DNA of 64,000 nucleotides. Source: Argentina anserina. Its lineage: Eukaryota; Streptophyta; Magnoliopsida; Rosales; Rosaceae. The notes beneath the pieces are model-generated. The model saw only the letters and a program-made list of their open reading frames with translations. It was not told the DNA's origin and did no database searches. The stretch spans positions 248,001 through 312,000 of the forward strand of contig NW_026089441.1 of assembly GCF_933775445.1 (NCBI RefSeq), written 5' to 3'. Of this stretch, positions 48,576-62,917 are shown in pieces. The first letter of the stretch is position 1; each line of letters opens with the position of its first letter. The translations under genes were made by a program, and so were the position numbers.

Positions 48576-51500
48576 CACTCCCACACTTGCAAAACTCTCA
48601 AATACAATAGAAACTCGCATCAGAAGCCTTACAGAAAGATACTCAAACGAGAAATGAAAAGATACACAATTGGAATAGTAAAGATACGCAAACAGTGTAA
48701 AGATACACAGTTGGAATAGTAAAGATACGCAATCGATGTAAAGATACTCAGTTTGAAAGAAACACACTCCCACACTTGCAAAACTCTCAAATACAATAGA
48801 AACTCGCATCAGAGAGCCTTACAGAAATATACTCAAACGAGAAATGAAAAGATACACAATTGGAATAGTTAAGATACGCAATCGATGTAAAGATACTCAG
48901 TTTGAAAGAAACACACTCCCACACTTGCAAAACTCTCAAATACAATAGAAACTCGCATCAGAAAGCCTTACAGAAATATACTCAAACGAGAAATGAAAAG
49001 ATAAACAATTGGAATAGTTAAGATACGCAATCGATGTAAAGATACTCAGTTTGAAAGAAACACACTCCCACACTTGCAAAACTCTCAAATACAATAGAAA
49101 CTCGCATCAGAAGCCTTACAGAAAGATACTCAAACGAGAAATGAAAAGATACACAATTGGAATAGTAAAGATACGCAAACAGTGTAAAGATACACAGTTG
49201 GAATAGTAAAGATACGCAATCGATGTAAAGATACTCAGTTTGAAAGAAACACACTCCCACACTTGCAAAACTCTCAAATACAATAGAAACTCGCATCAGA
49301 AAGCCTTACAGAAAGATACTGAAACGAGAAATGAAAAGATACACAATTGGAATAGTAAAGATAAGCAATCGATGTAAAGATACTCAGTTTGAAAGAAACA
49401 CACTCCCACACTTGCAAAACTCTCAAATACAATAGAAACTCGCATCAGAAGCCTTACAGAAAGATACTCAAACGAGAAACGAAAAGATACACAATTGGAA
49501 TAGTAAAGATACGCAAACGATGTAAAGATACACAATTGGAATAGTAAAGATACGCAAACGATGTAAAGATACTCAGTTTGAAAGAAACACACTCCCACAC
49601 TTGCAAAACTCTCAAATTCAATAGAAACTCGCATCAGAAAGTCTTACAGAAAGATACTGAAACGAGAAATGAAAAGATACACAATAGGAATAGTAAAGAT
49701 ACGCAATCGATGTAAAGAAACTCAGTTTGAAAGAAACACACTCCCACACTTGCAAAACTCTCAAATACAATAGAAACTCGCATTAGAAGCCTTACAGAAA
49801 GATACTCAAACGAGAAATGAAAAGATACACAATTGGAATTGTAAAGATACGCAAAAAGTGTAAAGATACACAGTTGGAATAGTAAAGATACGCAATCGAT
49901 GTAAAGATACTCAGTTTGAAAGAAACACACTCCCACACTTGCAAAACTCTCAAATACAATAGAAACTCGCATCAGAGAGCGTTACAGAAATATACTCAAA
50001 CGAGAAATGAAAAGATACACAATTATAATAGTAAAGATACGCAATCGATGTAAAGATACTCAGTTTGAAAGAAACACACTCCCACACTTGCAAAACTCTC
50101 AAATACAATAGAAACTCGCATCAGAGAGCCTTACAGAAATATACTCAAACGAGAAATCAAAAGATACACAATTGGAATATTTAAGATACGCAATCGATGT
50201 AAAGATACTCAGTTTGAAAGAAACACACTCCCACACTTGCAAAACTCTCAAATACAATAGAAACTCGCATCAGAAGCCTTACAGAAAGATACTCAAACGA
50301 GAAATGAAAAGATACACAATTGGAATAGTAAAGATACGCAAACAGTGTAAAGATACACAGTTGGAATAGTAAAGATACGCAATCGATGTAAAGATACTCA
50401 GTTTGAAAGAAACACACTCCCACACTTGCAAAACTCTCAAATACAATAGAAACTCGCATCAGAGAGCCTTACAGAAATATACTCAAACGAGAAATGAAAA
50501 GATACACAATTGGAATAGTTAAGATACGCAATCGATGTAAAGATACTCAGTTTGAAAGAAACACACTCCCACACTTGCAAAACTCTCAAATACAATAGAA
50601 ACTTGCATCAGAAGCCTTACAGAAAGATACTCAAACGAGAAATGAAAAGATACACAATTGGAAGAGTAAAGATACGCAAACAGTGTAAAGATACACAGTT
50701 GGAATAGTAAAGATACGCAAACGATGTAAAGATACTCAGTTTGAAAGAAACACACTCCCACACTTGCAAAACTCTCAAATACAATAGAAACTCGCATCAG
50801 AAGTCTTACAGAAAGATACTCAAACGAGAAATCAAAAGATACAGAATTAGAATAGTAAAGATACACAAACGATGTAAAGATACACAATTGGAATAGTAAA
50901 GATACGCAAACGATGTAAAGATACTCAGTTTGAAAGAAACACACTCCCACACTTGCAAAACTCTCAAATACAATAGAAACTCGCATCAGAAAGCCTTACA
51001 GAAAGATACTCAAACGAGAAATGAAAAGATACACAATTGGAATAGTAAAGATACGCAATCGATGTAAAGATACTCAGTTTGAAAGAAACACACTGCCACA
51101 CTTGCAAAACTCTCAAATACAATAGAAACTCGCATCAGAAAGCCTTACAGAAATATACTCAAACGAGAAATGAAAAGATAAACAATTGGAATAGTTAAGA
51201 TATGCAATCGATGTAAAGATACTCAGTTTGAAAGAAACACACTCCCACACTTGCAAAACTCTCAAATACAATAGAAACTCGCATCAGAAGCCTTACAGAA
51301 AGATACTCAAACGAGAAACGAAAAGATACACAATTGGAATAGTAAAGATACGCAAACGATGTAAAGATACTAAGTTTGAAAGAAACACACTCCCACACTT
51401 GCAAAACTCTTAAATTCAATAGAAACTCGCATCAGAAAGCCTTACAGAAAGATACTGAAACGAGAAATGAAAAGATACACAATAGGAATAGTAAAGATAC

Positions 51501-54500
51501 GCAATCGATGTAAAGATACTCAGTTTGAAAGAAACACACTCCCACACTTGCAAAACTCTCAAATACAATAGAAACTCGCATCAGAAGCCTTACATAAAGA
51601 TACTCAAACGAGAAATGAAAAGATACACAATTGGAATAGTAAAGATACGCAAACAGTGTAAAGATACACAGTTGGAATAGTAAAGATACGCAATCGATGT
51701 AAAGATACTCAGTTTGAAAGAAACACACTCCCACACTTGCAAAACTCTCAAATACAATAGAAACTCGCATCAGAGAGCCTTACAGAAATATACTCAAACG
51801 AGAAATGAAAAGATACACAATTGGAATAGTTAAGATACGCAATCGATGTAAAGATACTCAGTTTGAAAGAAACACACTCCCACACTTGCAAAACTCTCAA
51901 ATACAATAGAAACTCGCATCAGAAAGCCTTACAGAAATATACTCAAACGAGAAATGAAAAGATAAACAATTGGAATAGTTAAGATACGCAATCGATGTAA
52001 AGATACTCAGTTTGAAAGAAACACACTCCCACACTTGCAAAACTCTCAAATACAATAGAAACTCGCATCAGAAGCCTTACAGAAAGATACTCAAACGAGA
52101 AATGAAAAGATACACAATTGGAATAGTAAAGATACGCAAACAGTGTAAAGATACACAGTTGGAATAGTAAAGATACGCAATCGATGTAAAGATACTCAGT
52201 TTGAAAGAAACACACTCCCACACTTGCAAAACTCTCAAATACAATAGAAACTCGCATCAGAAAGCCTTACAGAAAGATACTGAAACGAGAAATGAAAAGA
52301 TACACAATTGGAATAGTAAAGATAAGCAATCGATGTAAAGATACTCAGTTTGAAAGAAACACACTCCCACACTTGCAAAACTCTCAAATACAATAGAAAC
52401 TCGCATCAGAAGCCTTACAGAAAGATACTCAAACGAGAAACGAAAAGATACACAATTGGAATAGTAAAGATACGCAAACGATGTAAAGATACACAATTGG
52501 AATAGTAAAGATACGCAAACGATGTAAAGATACTCAGTTTGAAAGAAACACACTCCCACACTTGCAAAACTCTCAAATTCAATAGAAACTCGCATCAGAA
52601 AGTCTTACAGAAAGATACTGAAACGAGAAATGAAAAGATACACAATAGGAATAGTAAAGATACGCAATCGATGTAAAGAAACTCAGTTTGAAAGAAACAC
52701 ACTCCCACACTTGCAAAACTCTCAAATACAATAGAAACTCGCATTAGAAGCCTTACAGAAAGATACTCAAACGAGAAATGAAAAGATACACAATTGGAAT
52801 TGTAAAGATACGCAAAAAGTGTAAAGATACACAGTTGGAATAGTAAAGATACGCAATCGATGTAAAGATACTCAGTTTGAAAGAAACACACTCCCACACT
52901 TGCAAAACTCTCAAATACAATAGAAACTCGCATCAGAGAGCGTTACAGAAATATACTCAAACGAGAAATGAAAAGATACACAATTATAATAGTAAAGATA
53001 CGCAATCGATGTAAAGATACTCAGTTTGAAAGAAACACACTCCCACACTTGCAAAACTCTCAAATACAATAGAAACTCGCATCAGAGAGCCTTACAGAAA
53101 TATACTCAAACGAGAAATCAAAAGATACACAATTGGAATATTTAAGATACGCAATCGATGTAAAGATACTCAGTTTGAAAGAAACACACTCCCACACTTG
53201 CAAAACTCTCAAATACAATAGAAACTCGCATCAGAAGCCTTACAGAAAGATACTCAAACGAGAAATGAAAAGATACACAATTGGAATAGTAAAGATACGC
53301 AAACAGTGTAAAGATACACAGTTGGAATAGTAAAGATACGCAATCGATGTAAAGATACTCAGTTTGAAAGAAACACACTCCCACACTTGCAAAACTCTCA
53401 AATACAATAGAAACTCGCATCAGAGAGCCTTACAGAAATATACTCAAACGAGAAATGAAAAGATACACAATTGGAATAGTTAAGATACGCAATCGATGTA
53501 AAGATACTCAGTTTGAAAGAAACACACTCCCACACTTGCAAAACTCTCAAATACAATAGAAACTTGCATCAGAAGCCTTACAGAAAGATACTCAAACGAG
53601 AAATGAAAAGATACACAATTGGAAGAGTAAAGATACGCAAACAGTGTAAAGATACACAGTTGGAATAGTAAAGATACGCAAACGATGTAAAGATACTCAG
53701 TTTGAAAGAAACACACTCCCACACTTGCAAAACTCTCAAATACAATAGAAACTCGCATCAGAAGTCTTACAGAAAGATACTCAAACGAGAAATCAAAAGA
53801 TACAGAATTAGAATAGTAAAGATACACAAACGATGTAAAGATACACAATTGGAATAGTAAAGATACGCAAACGATGTAAAGATACTCAGTTTGAAAGAAA
53901 CACACTCCCACACTTGCAAAACTCTCAAATACAATAGAAACTCGCATCAGAAAGCCTTACAGAAAGATACTCAAACGAGAAATGAAAAGATACACAATTG
54001 GAATAGTAAAGATACGCAATCGATGTAAAGATACTCAGTTTGAAAGAAACACACTGCCACACTTGCAAAACTCTCAAATACAATAGAAACTCGCATCAGA
54101 AAGCCTTACAGAAATATACTCAAACGAGAAATGAAAAGATAAACAATTGGAATAGTTAAGATATGCAATCGATGTAAAGATACTCAGTTTGAAAGAAACA
54201 CACTCCCACACTTGCAAAACTCTCAAATACAATAGAAACTCGCATCAGAAGCCTTACAGAAAGATACTCAAACGAGAAACGAAAAGATACACAATTGGAA
54301 TAGTAAAGATACGCAAACGATGTAAAGATACTAAGTTTGAAAGAAACACACTCCCACACTTGCAAAACTCTTAAATTCAATAGAAACTCGCATCAGAAAG
54401 CCTTACAGAAAGATACTGAAACGAGAAATGAAAAGATACACAATAGGAATAGTAAAGATACGCAATCGATGTAAAGATACTCAGTTTGAAAGAAACACAC

Positions 54501-55365
54501 TCCCACACTTGCAAAACTCTCAAATACAATAGAAACTCGCATCAGAAGCCTTACAGAAAGATACTCAAACGAGAAATGAAAAGATACACAATTGGAATAG
54601 TAAAGATACGCAAACAGTGTAAAGATACACAGTTGGAATAGTAAAGATACGCAATCGATGTAAAGATACTCAGTTTGAAAGAAACACACTCCCACACTTG
54701 CAAAACTCTCAAATACAATAGAAACTCGCATCAGAGAGCCTTACAGAAATATACTCAAACGAGAAATGAAAAGATACACAATTGGAATAGTTAAGATACG
54801 CAATCGATGTAAAGATACTCAGTTTGAAAGAAACACACTCCCACACTTGCAAAACTCTCAAATACAATAGAAACTCGCATCAGAAAGCCTTACAGAAAAA
54901 TACTCAAACGAGAAATGAAAAGATAAACAATTGGAATAGTTAAGATACGCAATCGATGTAAAGATACTCAGTTTGAAAGAAACACACTCCCACACTTGCA
55001 AAACTCTCAAATACAATAGAAACTCGCATCAGAAGCCTTACAGAAAGATACTCAAACGAGAAATGAAAAGATACACAATTGGAATAGTAAAGATACGCAA
55101 ACAGTGTAAAGATACACAGTTGGAATAGTAAAGATACGCAATCGATGTAAAGATACTCAGTTTGAAAGAAACACACTCCCACACTTGCAAAACTCTCAAA
55201 TACAATAGAAACTCGCATCAGAAAGCCTTACAGAAAGATACTGAAACGAGAAATGAAAAGATACACAATTGGAATAGTAAAGATACGCAATCGATGTAAA
55301 GATACTCAGTTTGAAAGAAACACACTCCCACACTTGCAAAACTCTCAAATACAATAGAAACTCGC
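48575..55365 (+). repeat. 2,961-bp tandem repeat, about 2.3 copies
   Basis: Copies are about 48575-51535, 51536-54496 and 54497-55365 (partial). Copies 1 and 2 share GATAAGCAATCG (near 49362 and 52323), GGAATTGTAAAGATACGCAAAAAG (near 49836 and 52797), GAGAGCGTTACAG, TTATAATAG, GAAATCAAAAGATACACAATTGG with GGAATATTTAAG (near 50155 and 53116), GGAAGAGTAAAG (near 50661) and CACTGCCAC. Differences are few: TTACATAAAG near 51593 against TTACAGAAAG near 54554, and GAAAAATAC near 54896. Confidence 0.89.
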
Positions 55366-56600
55366 ATCAGAAAGCCTTACAGAAATATACTCAAACGAGA
55401 AATGAAAAGATAAACAATTGGAATAGTTAAGATACGCAATCGATGTAAAGATACTCAGTTTGAAAGAAACACACTCCCACACTTGCAAAACTCTCAAATA
55501 CAATAGAAACTCGCATCAGAAGCCTTACAGAAAGATACTCAAACGAGAAATGAAAAGATACAGAATTGGAATAGTAAAGATACGCAAACGTTGTAAAGAT
55601 ACACAATTGGAATAGTAAAGATACGCAAACGATGTAAAGATACACAATTGGAATAGTAAAGATACGCAAACGATGTAAAGATACTAAGTTTGAAAGAAAC
55701 ACACTCCCACACTTGCAAAACTCTCAAATACAATAGAAACTCGCATCAGAAAGCCTTACAGAAATATACTCAAACGAGAAATGAAAAGATAAACAATTGG
55801 AATAGTTAAGATACGCAATCGATGTAAAGATACTCAGTTTGAAAGAAACACACTCCCACACTTGCAAAACTCTCAAATACAATAGAAACTCGCATCAGAA
55901 GCCTTACAGAAAGATACTCAAACGAGAAATGAAAAGATACAGAATTGGAATAGTAAAGATACGCAAACGTTGTAAAGATACACAATTGGAATAGTAAAGA
56001 TACGCAAACGATGTAAAGATACTCAGTTTGAAAGAAACACACTCCCACACTTGCAAAACTCTCAAATACAATAGAAACTAGCATCAGAAGCCTTACAGAA
56101 AGATACTCAAACGAGAAATGAAAAGATACAGAATTGGAATAGTAAAGATACGCAAACGATGTAAAGATACAGAATTGGAATAGTACAGATACGCAAACGA
56201 TGTAAAGATACTCAGTTTGAAAGAAACACACTCCCACACTTGCAAAACTCTCAAATACAATAGAAACTCGCATCAGAAAGCCTTACAGAAAGATACTCAA
56301 ACGAGAAATGAAAAGATACACAATTGGAATAGTAAAGATACGCAATCGATGTAAAGATACTCAGTTTGAAAGAAACACACTGCCACACTTGCAAAACTCT
56401 CAAATACAATAGAAACTCGCATCAGAAGCCTTATAGAAAGATACTCAAACGAGAAATGAAAAGATACACAATTGGAATAGTAAAGATACGCAAACAGTGT
56501 AAAGATACACAGTTGGAATAGTAAAGATACGCAATCGATGTAAAGATACTCAGTTTGAAAGAAACACACTCCCACACTTGCAAAACTCTCAAATACAATA
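54065..56600 (+). repeat. 5,600-bp offset duplication, left copy
   Basis: Pairs with about 59665-62205. Common markers are GATACTAAGTTTG, ACTCTTAAATTC, the 230-bp unit, AAACTAGCATC (near 56077 and 61677), GGAATAGTACAG (near 56177) and TTATAGAAAGATAC (near 56432). The left copy has GGAATAGTAAAG near 56135 where the right has GGAAGAGTAAAG. The left copy overlaps the third copy of the 2,961-bp repeat, so it is a composite. Confidence 0.87.
55505..55734 (+). repeat. 230-bp extra-long monomer with three 41-bp blocks
   Basis: Three 41-bp blocks lie in series (CAGAATTGG/AACGTTG, CAATTGG/AACGATG, CAATTGG/AACGATG) before GATACTAAGTTTG. The length is 148 + 82 bp. Repeated gain of the same block shows that it is the expansion hot spot of the monomer. 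The unit was copied to 61105. Confidence 0.93.
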
Positions 56601-57660
56601 GAAACTCGCATCAGAGAGCCTTACAGAAATATACTCAAACGAGAAATCAAAAGATACACAATTGGAATATTTAAGATACGCAATCGATGTAAAGATACTC
56701 AGTTTGAAAGAAACACACTCCCACACTTGCAAAACTCTCAAATACAATAGAAACTCGCATCAGAAGCCTTACAGAAAGATACTCAAACGAGAAACGAAAA
56801 GATACACAATTGGAATAGTAAAGATAAGCAAACGATGTAAAGATACACAATTGGAATAGTAAAGATACGCAAACGATGTAAAGATACACAATTGGAATAG
56901 TAAAGATACGCAAACGATGTAAAGATACTCAGTTTGAAAGAAACACACTCCCACACTTGAAAAACTCTCAAATTCAATAGAAACTCGCATCAGAAAGCCT
57001 TACAGAAAGATACTGAAACGAGAAATGAAAAGATACACAATAGGAATAGTAAAGATACGCAATCGATGTAAAGATACTCAGTTTGAAAGAAACACACGCC
57101 CACACTTGCAAAACTCTCAAATACAATAGAAACTCGCATCAGAAGCCTTACAGAAAGATACTCAAACGAGAAATGAAAAGATACACAATTGGAATAGTAA
57201 AGATACGCAAACAGTGTAAAGATACACAGTTGGAATAGTAAAGATACGCAATCGATGTAAAGATACTCAGTTTGAAAGAAACACACTCCCACACTTGCAA
57301 AACTCTCAAATACAATAGAAACTCGCATCAGAGAGCCTTACAGAAATATACTCAAACGAGAAATGAAAAGATACACAATTGGAATAGTTAAGATACGCAA
57401 TCGATGTAAAGATACTCAGTTTGAAAGAAACACACTCCCACACTTGCAAAACTCTCAAATACAATAGAAACTCGCATCAAAAAGCCTTACAGAAATATAC
57501 TCAAACGAGAAATGAAAAGATAAACAATTGGAATAGTTAAGATACGCAATCGATGTAAAGATACTCAGTTTGAAAGAAACACACTCCCACACTTGCAAAA
57601 CTCTCAAATACAATAGAAACTCGCATCAGAAGCCTTACAGAAAGATACTCAAACGAGAAA
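56600..57660 (+). repeat. 2,218-bp offset duplication, left copy
   Basis: Pairs with about 58818-59878. It contains the 230-bp unit, a CACTTGAAAAAC junction, a 338-bp dimer and a GATAAACAATTGG S unit. The left copy has CACACGCCCACAC (near 57096) and CATCAAAAAGCC (near 57476); the right has GAGTGCCTTAC (near 58833), AAACAAAAAG (near 59011) and CTCCCGCAC (near 59315). Its first part also matches 63783-64000 (offset 7,183). Confidence 0.84.
56749..56978 (+). repeat. 230-bp extra-long monomer, independent subtype
   Basis: Three 41-bp blocks in a unit with AAACGAGAAACG and GATAAGCAAACG, ending with CACTTGAAAAAC. The flanks differ from the 55505 unit, so it may have arisen separately. It was copied to 58967 in the 2,218-bp duplication. 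Confidence 0.92.
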
Positions 57661-58880
57661 TGAAAAGATACAGAATTAGAATAGTAAAGATACGCAAACG
57701 TTGTAAAGATACACAATTGGAATAGTAAAGATACGCAAACGATGTAAAGATACTCAGTTTGAAAGAAACACACTCCCACACTTGCAAAACTCTCAAATAC
57801 AATAGAAACTCGCATCAGAAGCCTTACAGAAAGATACTCAAACGAGAAATGAAGAGATACACAATTGGAATAGTAAAGATACGCAAACGATGTAAAGATA
57901 CACAATTGGAATAGTAAAGATACGCAAACGATGTAAAGATACTCAGTTTGAAAGAAACACACTCCCACACTTGCAAAACTCTCAAATTCAATAGAAACTC
58001 GCATCAAAAACCATTACAGAAAGATACTTAAACGAGAAATGAAAAGATACACAATTGGAATAGTAAAGATACGCAATCGATGTAAAGATACTCAGTTTGA
58101 AAGAAACACACTCCCACACTTGCAAAACTCTCAAATACAATAGAAACTCGCATCAGAAGCCTTACAGAAAGATACTCAAACGAGAAACGAAAAGATACAC
58201 AATTGGAATAGTAAAGATACGCAAACGATGTAAAGATACACAATTGGAATAGTAAAGATACGCAAACGATGTAAAGATACTAAGTTTGAAAGAAACACAC
58301 TCCCACACTTGCAAAACTCTTAAATTCAATAGAAACTCGCATCAGAAAGCCTTACAGAAAGATACTGAAACGAGAAATGAAAAGATACACAATAGGAATA
58401 GTAAAGATACGCAATCGATGTAAAGATACTCAGTTTGAAAGAAACACACTCCCACACTTGCAAAACTCTCAAATACAATAGAAACTCGCATTAGAAGCCT
58501 TACAGAAAGATACTCAAACGAGAAATGAAAAGATACACAATTGGAATAGTAAAGATACGCAAACAGTGTAAAGATACACAGTTGGAATAGTAAAGATACG
58601 CAACCGATGTAAAGATACTCAGTTTGAAAGAAACACACTCCCACACTTGCAAAACTCTCAAATACAATAGAAACTCGCATCAGAGAGCGTTACAGAAATA
58701 TACTCAAACGAGAAATGAAAAGATACACAATTGGAATAGTAAAGATACACAATCGATGTAAAGATACTCAGTTTGAAAGAAACACACTCCCACACTTGCA
58801 AAACTCTCAAATACAATAGAAACTCGCATCAGAGTGCCTTACAGAAATATACTCAAACGAGAAATGAAAAGATACACAAT
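57460..58880 (+). repeat. Composite segment related to 47.4-48.5 kb and 45.8-46.3 kb
   Basis: About 57460-58480 corresponds to 47400-48420 (offset 10,059). About 58342-58880 also shares CGCATTAGAAGCC and GAGAGCGTTACAG with 45769-46300 (offset about 12,573). It therefore appears to be a splice of two older lineages. Private changes include GAAGAGATAC (near 57851) and GCAACCGATG (near 58602). Confidence 0.78.
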
Positions 58881-59878
58881 TGGAATAGTTAAGATACGCA
58901 ATCGATGTAAAGATACTCAGTTTGAAAGAAACACACTCCCACACTTGCAAAACTCTCAAATACAATAGAAACTCGCATCAGAAGCCTTACAGAAAGATAC
59001 TCAAACGAGAAACAAAAAGATACACAATTGGAATAGTAAAGATACGCAAACGATGTAAAGATACACAATTGGAATAGTAAAGATACGCAAACGATGTAAA
59101 GATACACAATTGGAATAGTAAAGATACGCAAACGATGTAAAGATACTCAGTTTGAAAGAAACACACTCCCACACTTGAAAAACTCTCAAATTCAATAGAA
59201 ACTCGCATCAGAAAGCCTTACAGAAAGATACTGAAACGAGAAATGAAAAGATACACAATAGGAATAGTAAAGATACGCAAACGATGTAAAGATACTCAGT
59301 TTGAAAGAAACACACTCCCGCACTTGCAAAACTCTCAAATACAATAGAAACTCGCATCAGAAAGCCTTACAGAAAGATACTCAAACGAGAAATGAAAAGA
59401 TACACAATTGTAATAGTAAAGATACGCAAACAGTGTAAAGATACACAGTTGGAATAGTAAAGATACGCAATCGATGTAAAGCTACTCAGTTTGAAAGAAA
59501 CACACTCCCACACTTGCAAAACTCTCAAATACAATAGAAACTCGCATCAGAGAGCCTTACAGAAATATACTCAAACGAGAAATGAAAAGATACACAATTG
59601 GAATAGTTAAGATACGCAATCGATGTAAAGATACTCAGTTTGAAAGAAACATACTCCCACACTTGCAAAACTCTCAAATACAATAGAAACTCGCATCAGA
59701 AAGCCTTACAGAAATATACTCAAACGAGAAATGAAAAGATAAACAATTGGAATAGTTAAGATATGCAATCGATGTAAAGATACTCAGTTTGAAAGAAACA
59801 CACTCCCACACTTGCAAAACTCTCAAATACAATAGAAACTCGCATCAGAAGCCTTACAGAAAGATACTCAAACGAGAA
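58818..59878 (+). repeat. 2,218-bp offset duplication, right copy
   Basis: The right partner of 56600-57660. It includes one L unit with GAAAGCC and CAATTGTAATAG (near 59400) and TGTAAAGCTAC (near 59474), both absent from the left copy. From about 59665 it is also the start of the right 5,600-bp copy. Confidence 0.83.
58967..59196 (+). repeat. 230-bp extra-long monomer, copy of 56749 unit
   Basis: Three 41-bp blocks with AAACAAAAAG in the head and CACTTGAAAAAC at the end, exactly 2,218 bp after the 56749 unit. Confidence 0.92.
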
Positions 59879-62205
59879 ACGAAAAGATACACAATTGGAA
59901 TAGTAAAGATACGCAAACGATGTAAAGATACTAAGTTTGAAAGAAACACACTCCCACACTTGCAAAACTCTTAAATTCAATAGAAACTCGCATCAGAAAG
60001 CCTTACAGAAAGATACTGAAACGAGAAATGAAAAGATACACAATAGGAATAGTAAAGATACGCAATCGATGTAAAGATACTCAGTTTGAAAGAAACACAC
60101 TCCCACACTTGCAAAACTCTCAAATACAATAGAAACTCGCATCAGAAGCCTTACAGAAAGATACTCAAACGAGAAATGAAAAGATACACAATTGGAATAG
60201 TAAAGATACGCAAACAGTGTAAAGATACACAGTTGGAATAGTAAAGATACGCAATCGATGTAAAGATACTCAGTTTGAAAGAAACACACTCCCACACTTG
60301 CAAAACTCTCAAATACAATAGAAACTCGCATCAGAGAGCCTTACAGAAATATACTCAAACGAGAAATGAAAAGATACACAATTGGAATAGTTAAGATACG
60401 CAATCGATGTAAAGATACTCAGTTTGAAAGAAACACACTCCCACACTTGCAAAACTCTCAAATACAATAGAAACTCGCATCAGAAAGCCTTACAGAAATA
60501 TACTCAAACGAGAAATGAAAAGATAAACAATTGGAATAGTTAAGATACGCAATCGATGTAAAGATACTCAGTTTGAAAGAAACACACTCCCACACTTGCA
60601 AAACTCTCAAATACAATAGAAACTCGCATCAGAAGCCTTACAGAAAGATACTCAAACGAGAAATGAAAAGATACACAATTGGAATAGTAAAGATACGCAA
60701 ACAGTGTAAAGATACACAGTTGGAATAGTAAAGATACGCAATCGATGTAAAGATACTCAGTTTGAAAGAAACACACTCCCACACTTGCAAAACTCTCAAA
60801 TACAATAGAAACTCGCATCAGAAAGCCTTACAGAAAGATACTGAAACGAGAAATGAAAAGATACACAATTGGAATAGTAAAGATACGCAATCGATGTAAA
60901 GATACTCAGTTTGAAAGAAACACACTCCCACACTTGCAAAACTCTCAAATACAATAGAAACTCGCATCAGAAAGCCTTACAGAAATATACTCAAACGAGA
61001 AATGAAAAGATAAACAATTGGAATAGTTAAGATACGCAATCGATGTAAAGATACTCAGTTTGAAAGAAACACACTCCCACACTTGCAAAACTCTCAAATA
61101 CAATAGAAACTCGCATCAGAAGCCTTACAGAAAGATACTCAAACGAGAAATGAAAAGATACAGAATTGGAATAGTAAAGATACGCAAACGTTGTAAAGAT
61201 ACACAATTGGAATAGTAAAGATACGCAAACGATGTAAAGATACACAATTGGAATAGTAAAGATACGCAAACGATGTAAAGATACTAAGTTTGAAAGAAAC
61301 ACACTCCCACACTTGCAAAACTCTCAAATACAATAGAAACTCGCATCAGAAAGCCTTACAGAAATATACTCAAACGAGAAATGAAAAGATAAACAATTGG
61401 AATAGTTAAGATACGCAATCGATGTAAAGATACTCAGTTTGAAAGAAACACACTCCCACACTTGCAAAACTCTCAAATACAATAGAAACTCGCATCAGAA
61501 GCCTTACAGAAAGATACTCAAACGAGAAATGAAAAGATACAGAATTGGAATAGTAAAGATACGCAAACGTTGTAAAGATACACAATTGGAATAGTAAAGA
61601 TACGCAAACGATGTAAAGATACTCAGTTTGAAAGAAACACACTCCCACACTTGCAAAACTCTCAAATACAATAGAAACTAGCATCAGAAGCCTTACAGAA
61701 AGATACTCAAACGAGAAATGAAAAGATACAGAATTGGAAGAGTAAAGATACGCAAACGATGTAAAGATACAGAATTGGAATAGTACAGATACGCAAACGA
61801 TGTAAAGATACTCAGTTTGAAAGAAACACACTCCCACACTTGCAAAACTCTCAAATACAATAGAAACTCGCATCAGAAAGCCTTACAGAAATATACTCAA
61901 ACGAGAAATGAAAAGATACACAATTGGAATAGTAAAGATACGCAATCGATGTAAAGATACTCAGTTTGAAAGAAACACACTGCCACACTTGCAAAACTCT
62001 CAAATACAATAGAAACTCGCATCAGAAGCCTTATAGAAAGATACTCAAACGAGAAATGAAAAGATACACAATTGGAATAGTAAAGATACGCAAACAGTGT
62101 AAAGATACACAGTTGGAATAGTAAAGATACGCAATCGATGTAAAGATACTCAGTTTGAAAGAAACACACTCCCACACTTGCAAAACTCTCAAATACAATA
62201 GAAAC
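59665..62205 (+). repeat. 5,600-bp offset duplication, right copy
   Basis: The right partner of 54065-56600, with the same order of GATATGCAATCG, GATACTAAGTTTG, ACTCTTAAATTC, ACAGTG dimers, GATAAACAATTGG S units, the 230-bp unit and AAACTAGCATC. From about 60900 it is itself duplicated at +1,583. Confidence 0.87.
61105..61334 (+). repeat. 230-bp extra-long monomer, copy of 55505 unit
   Basis: The same three-block unit as 55505, with CAGAATTGG, AACGTTG and GATACTAAGTTTG, displaced by 5,600 bp. Confidence 0.93.
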
Positions 62206-62687
62206 TCGCATCAGAAAGCCTTACAGAAAGATACTGAAACGAGAAATGAAAAGATACACAATTGGAATAGTAAAGATACGCAAACAGTGTAAAGATACAC
62301 AGTTGGAATAGTAAAGATACGCAATCGATGTAAAGATACTCAGTTTGAAAGAAACACACTCCCACACTTGCAAAACTCTCAAATACAATAGAAACTCGCA
62401 TCAGAGAGCCTTACAGAAATATACTCAAACGAGAAATGAAAAGATACACAATTGGAATAGTTAAGATACGCAATCGATGTAAAGATACTCAGTTTGAAAG
62501 AAACACACTCCCACACTTGCAAAACTCTCAAATACAATAGAAACTCGCATCAGAAAGCCTTACAGAAATATACTCAAACGAGAAATGAAAAGATAAACAA
62601 TTGGAATAGTTAAGATACGCAATCGATGTAAAGATACTCAGTTTGAAAGAAACACACTCCCACACTTGCAAAACTCTCAAATACAAT

Positions 62688-62917
62688 AGAAACTCGCATC
62701 AGAAGCCTTACAGAAAGATACTCAAACGAGAAATGAAAAGATACACAATTGGAATAGTAAAGATACGCAAACAGTGTAAAGATACACAGTTGGAATAGTA
62801 AAGATACGCAATCGATGTAAAGATACACAATTGGAATAGTAAAGATACGCAAACGATGTAAAGATACTAAGTTTGAAAGAAACACACTCCCACACTTGCA
62901 AAACTCTCAAATACAAT
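62688..62917 (+). repeat. 230-bp extra-long monomer, converted subtype
   Basis: It corresponds to the 61105 unit at +1,583, but the first two 41-bp blocks are of the ACAGTG/CAGTTGG and ATCGATG type rather than CAGAATTGG/AACGTTG. The third block and GATACTAAGTTTG are unchanged. Block-level conversion inside a monomer would explain it. Confidence 0.88.
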
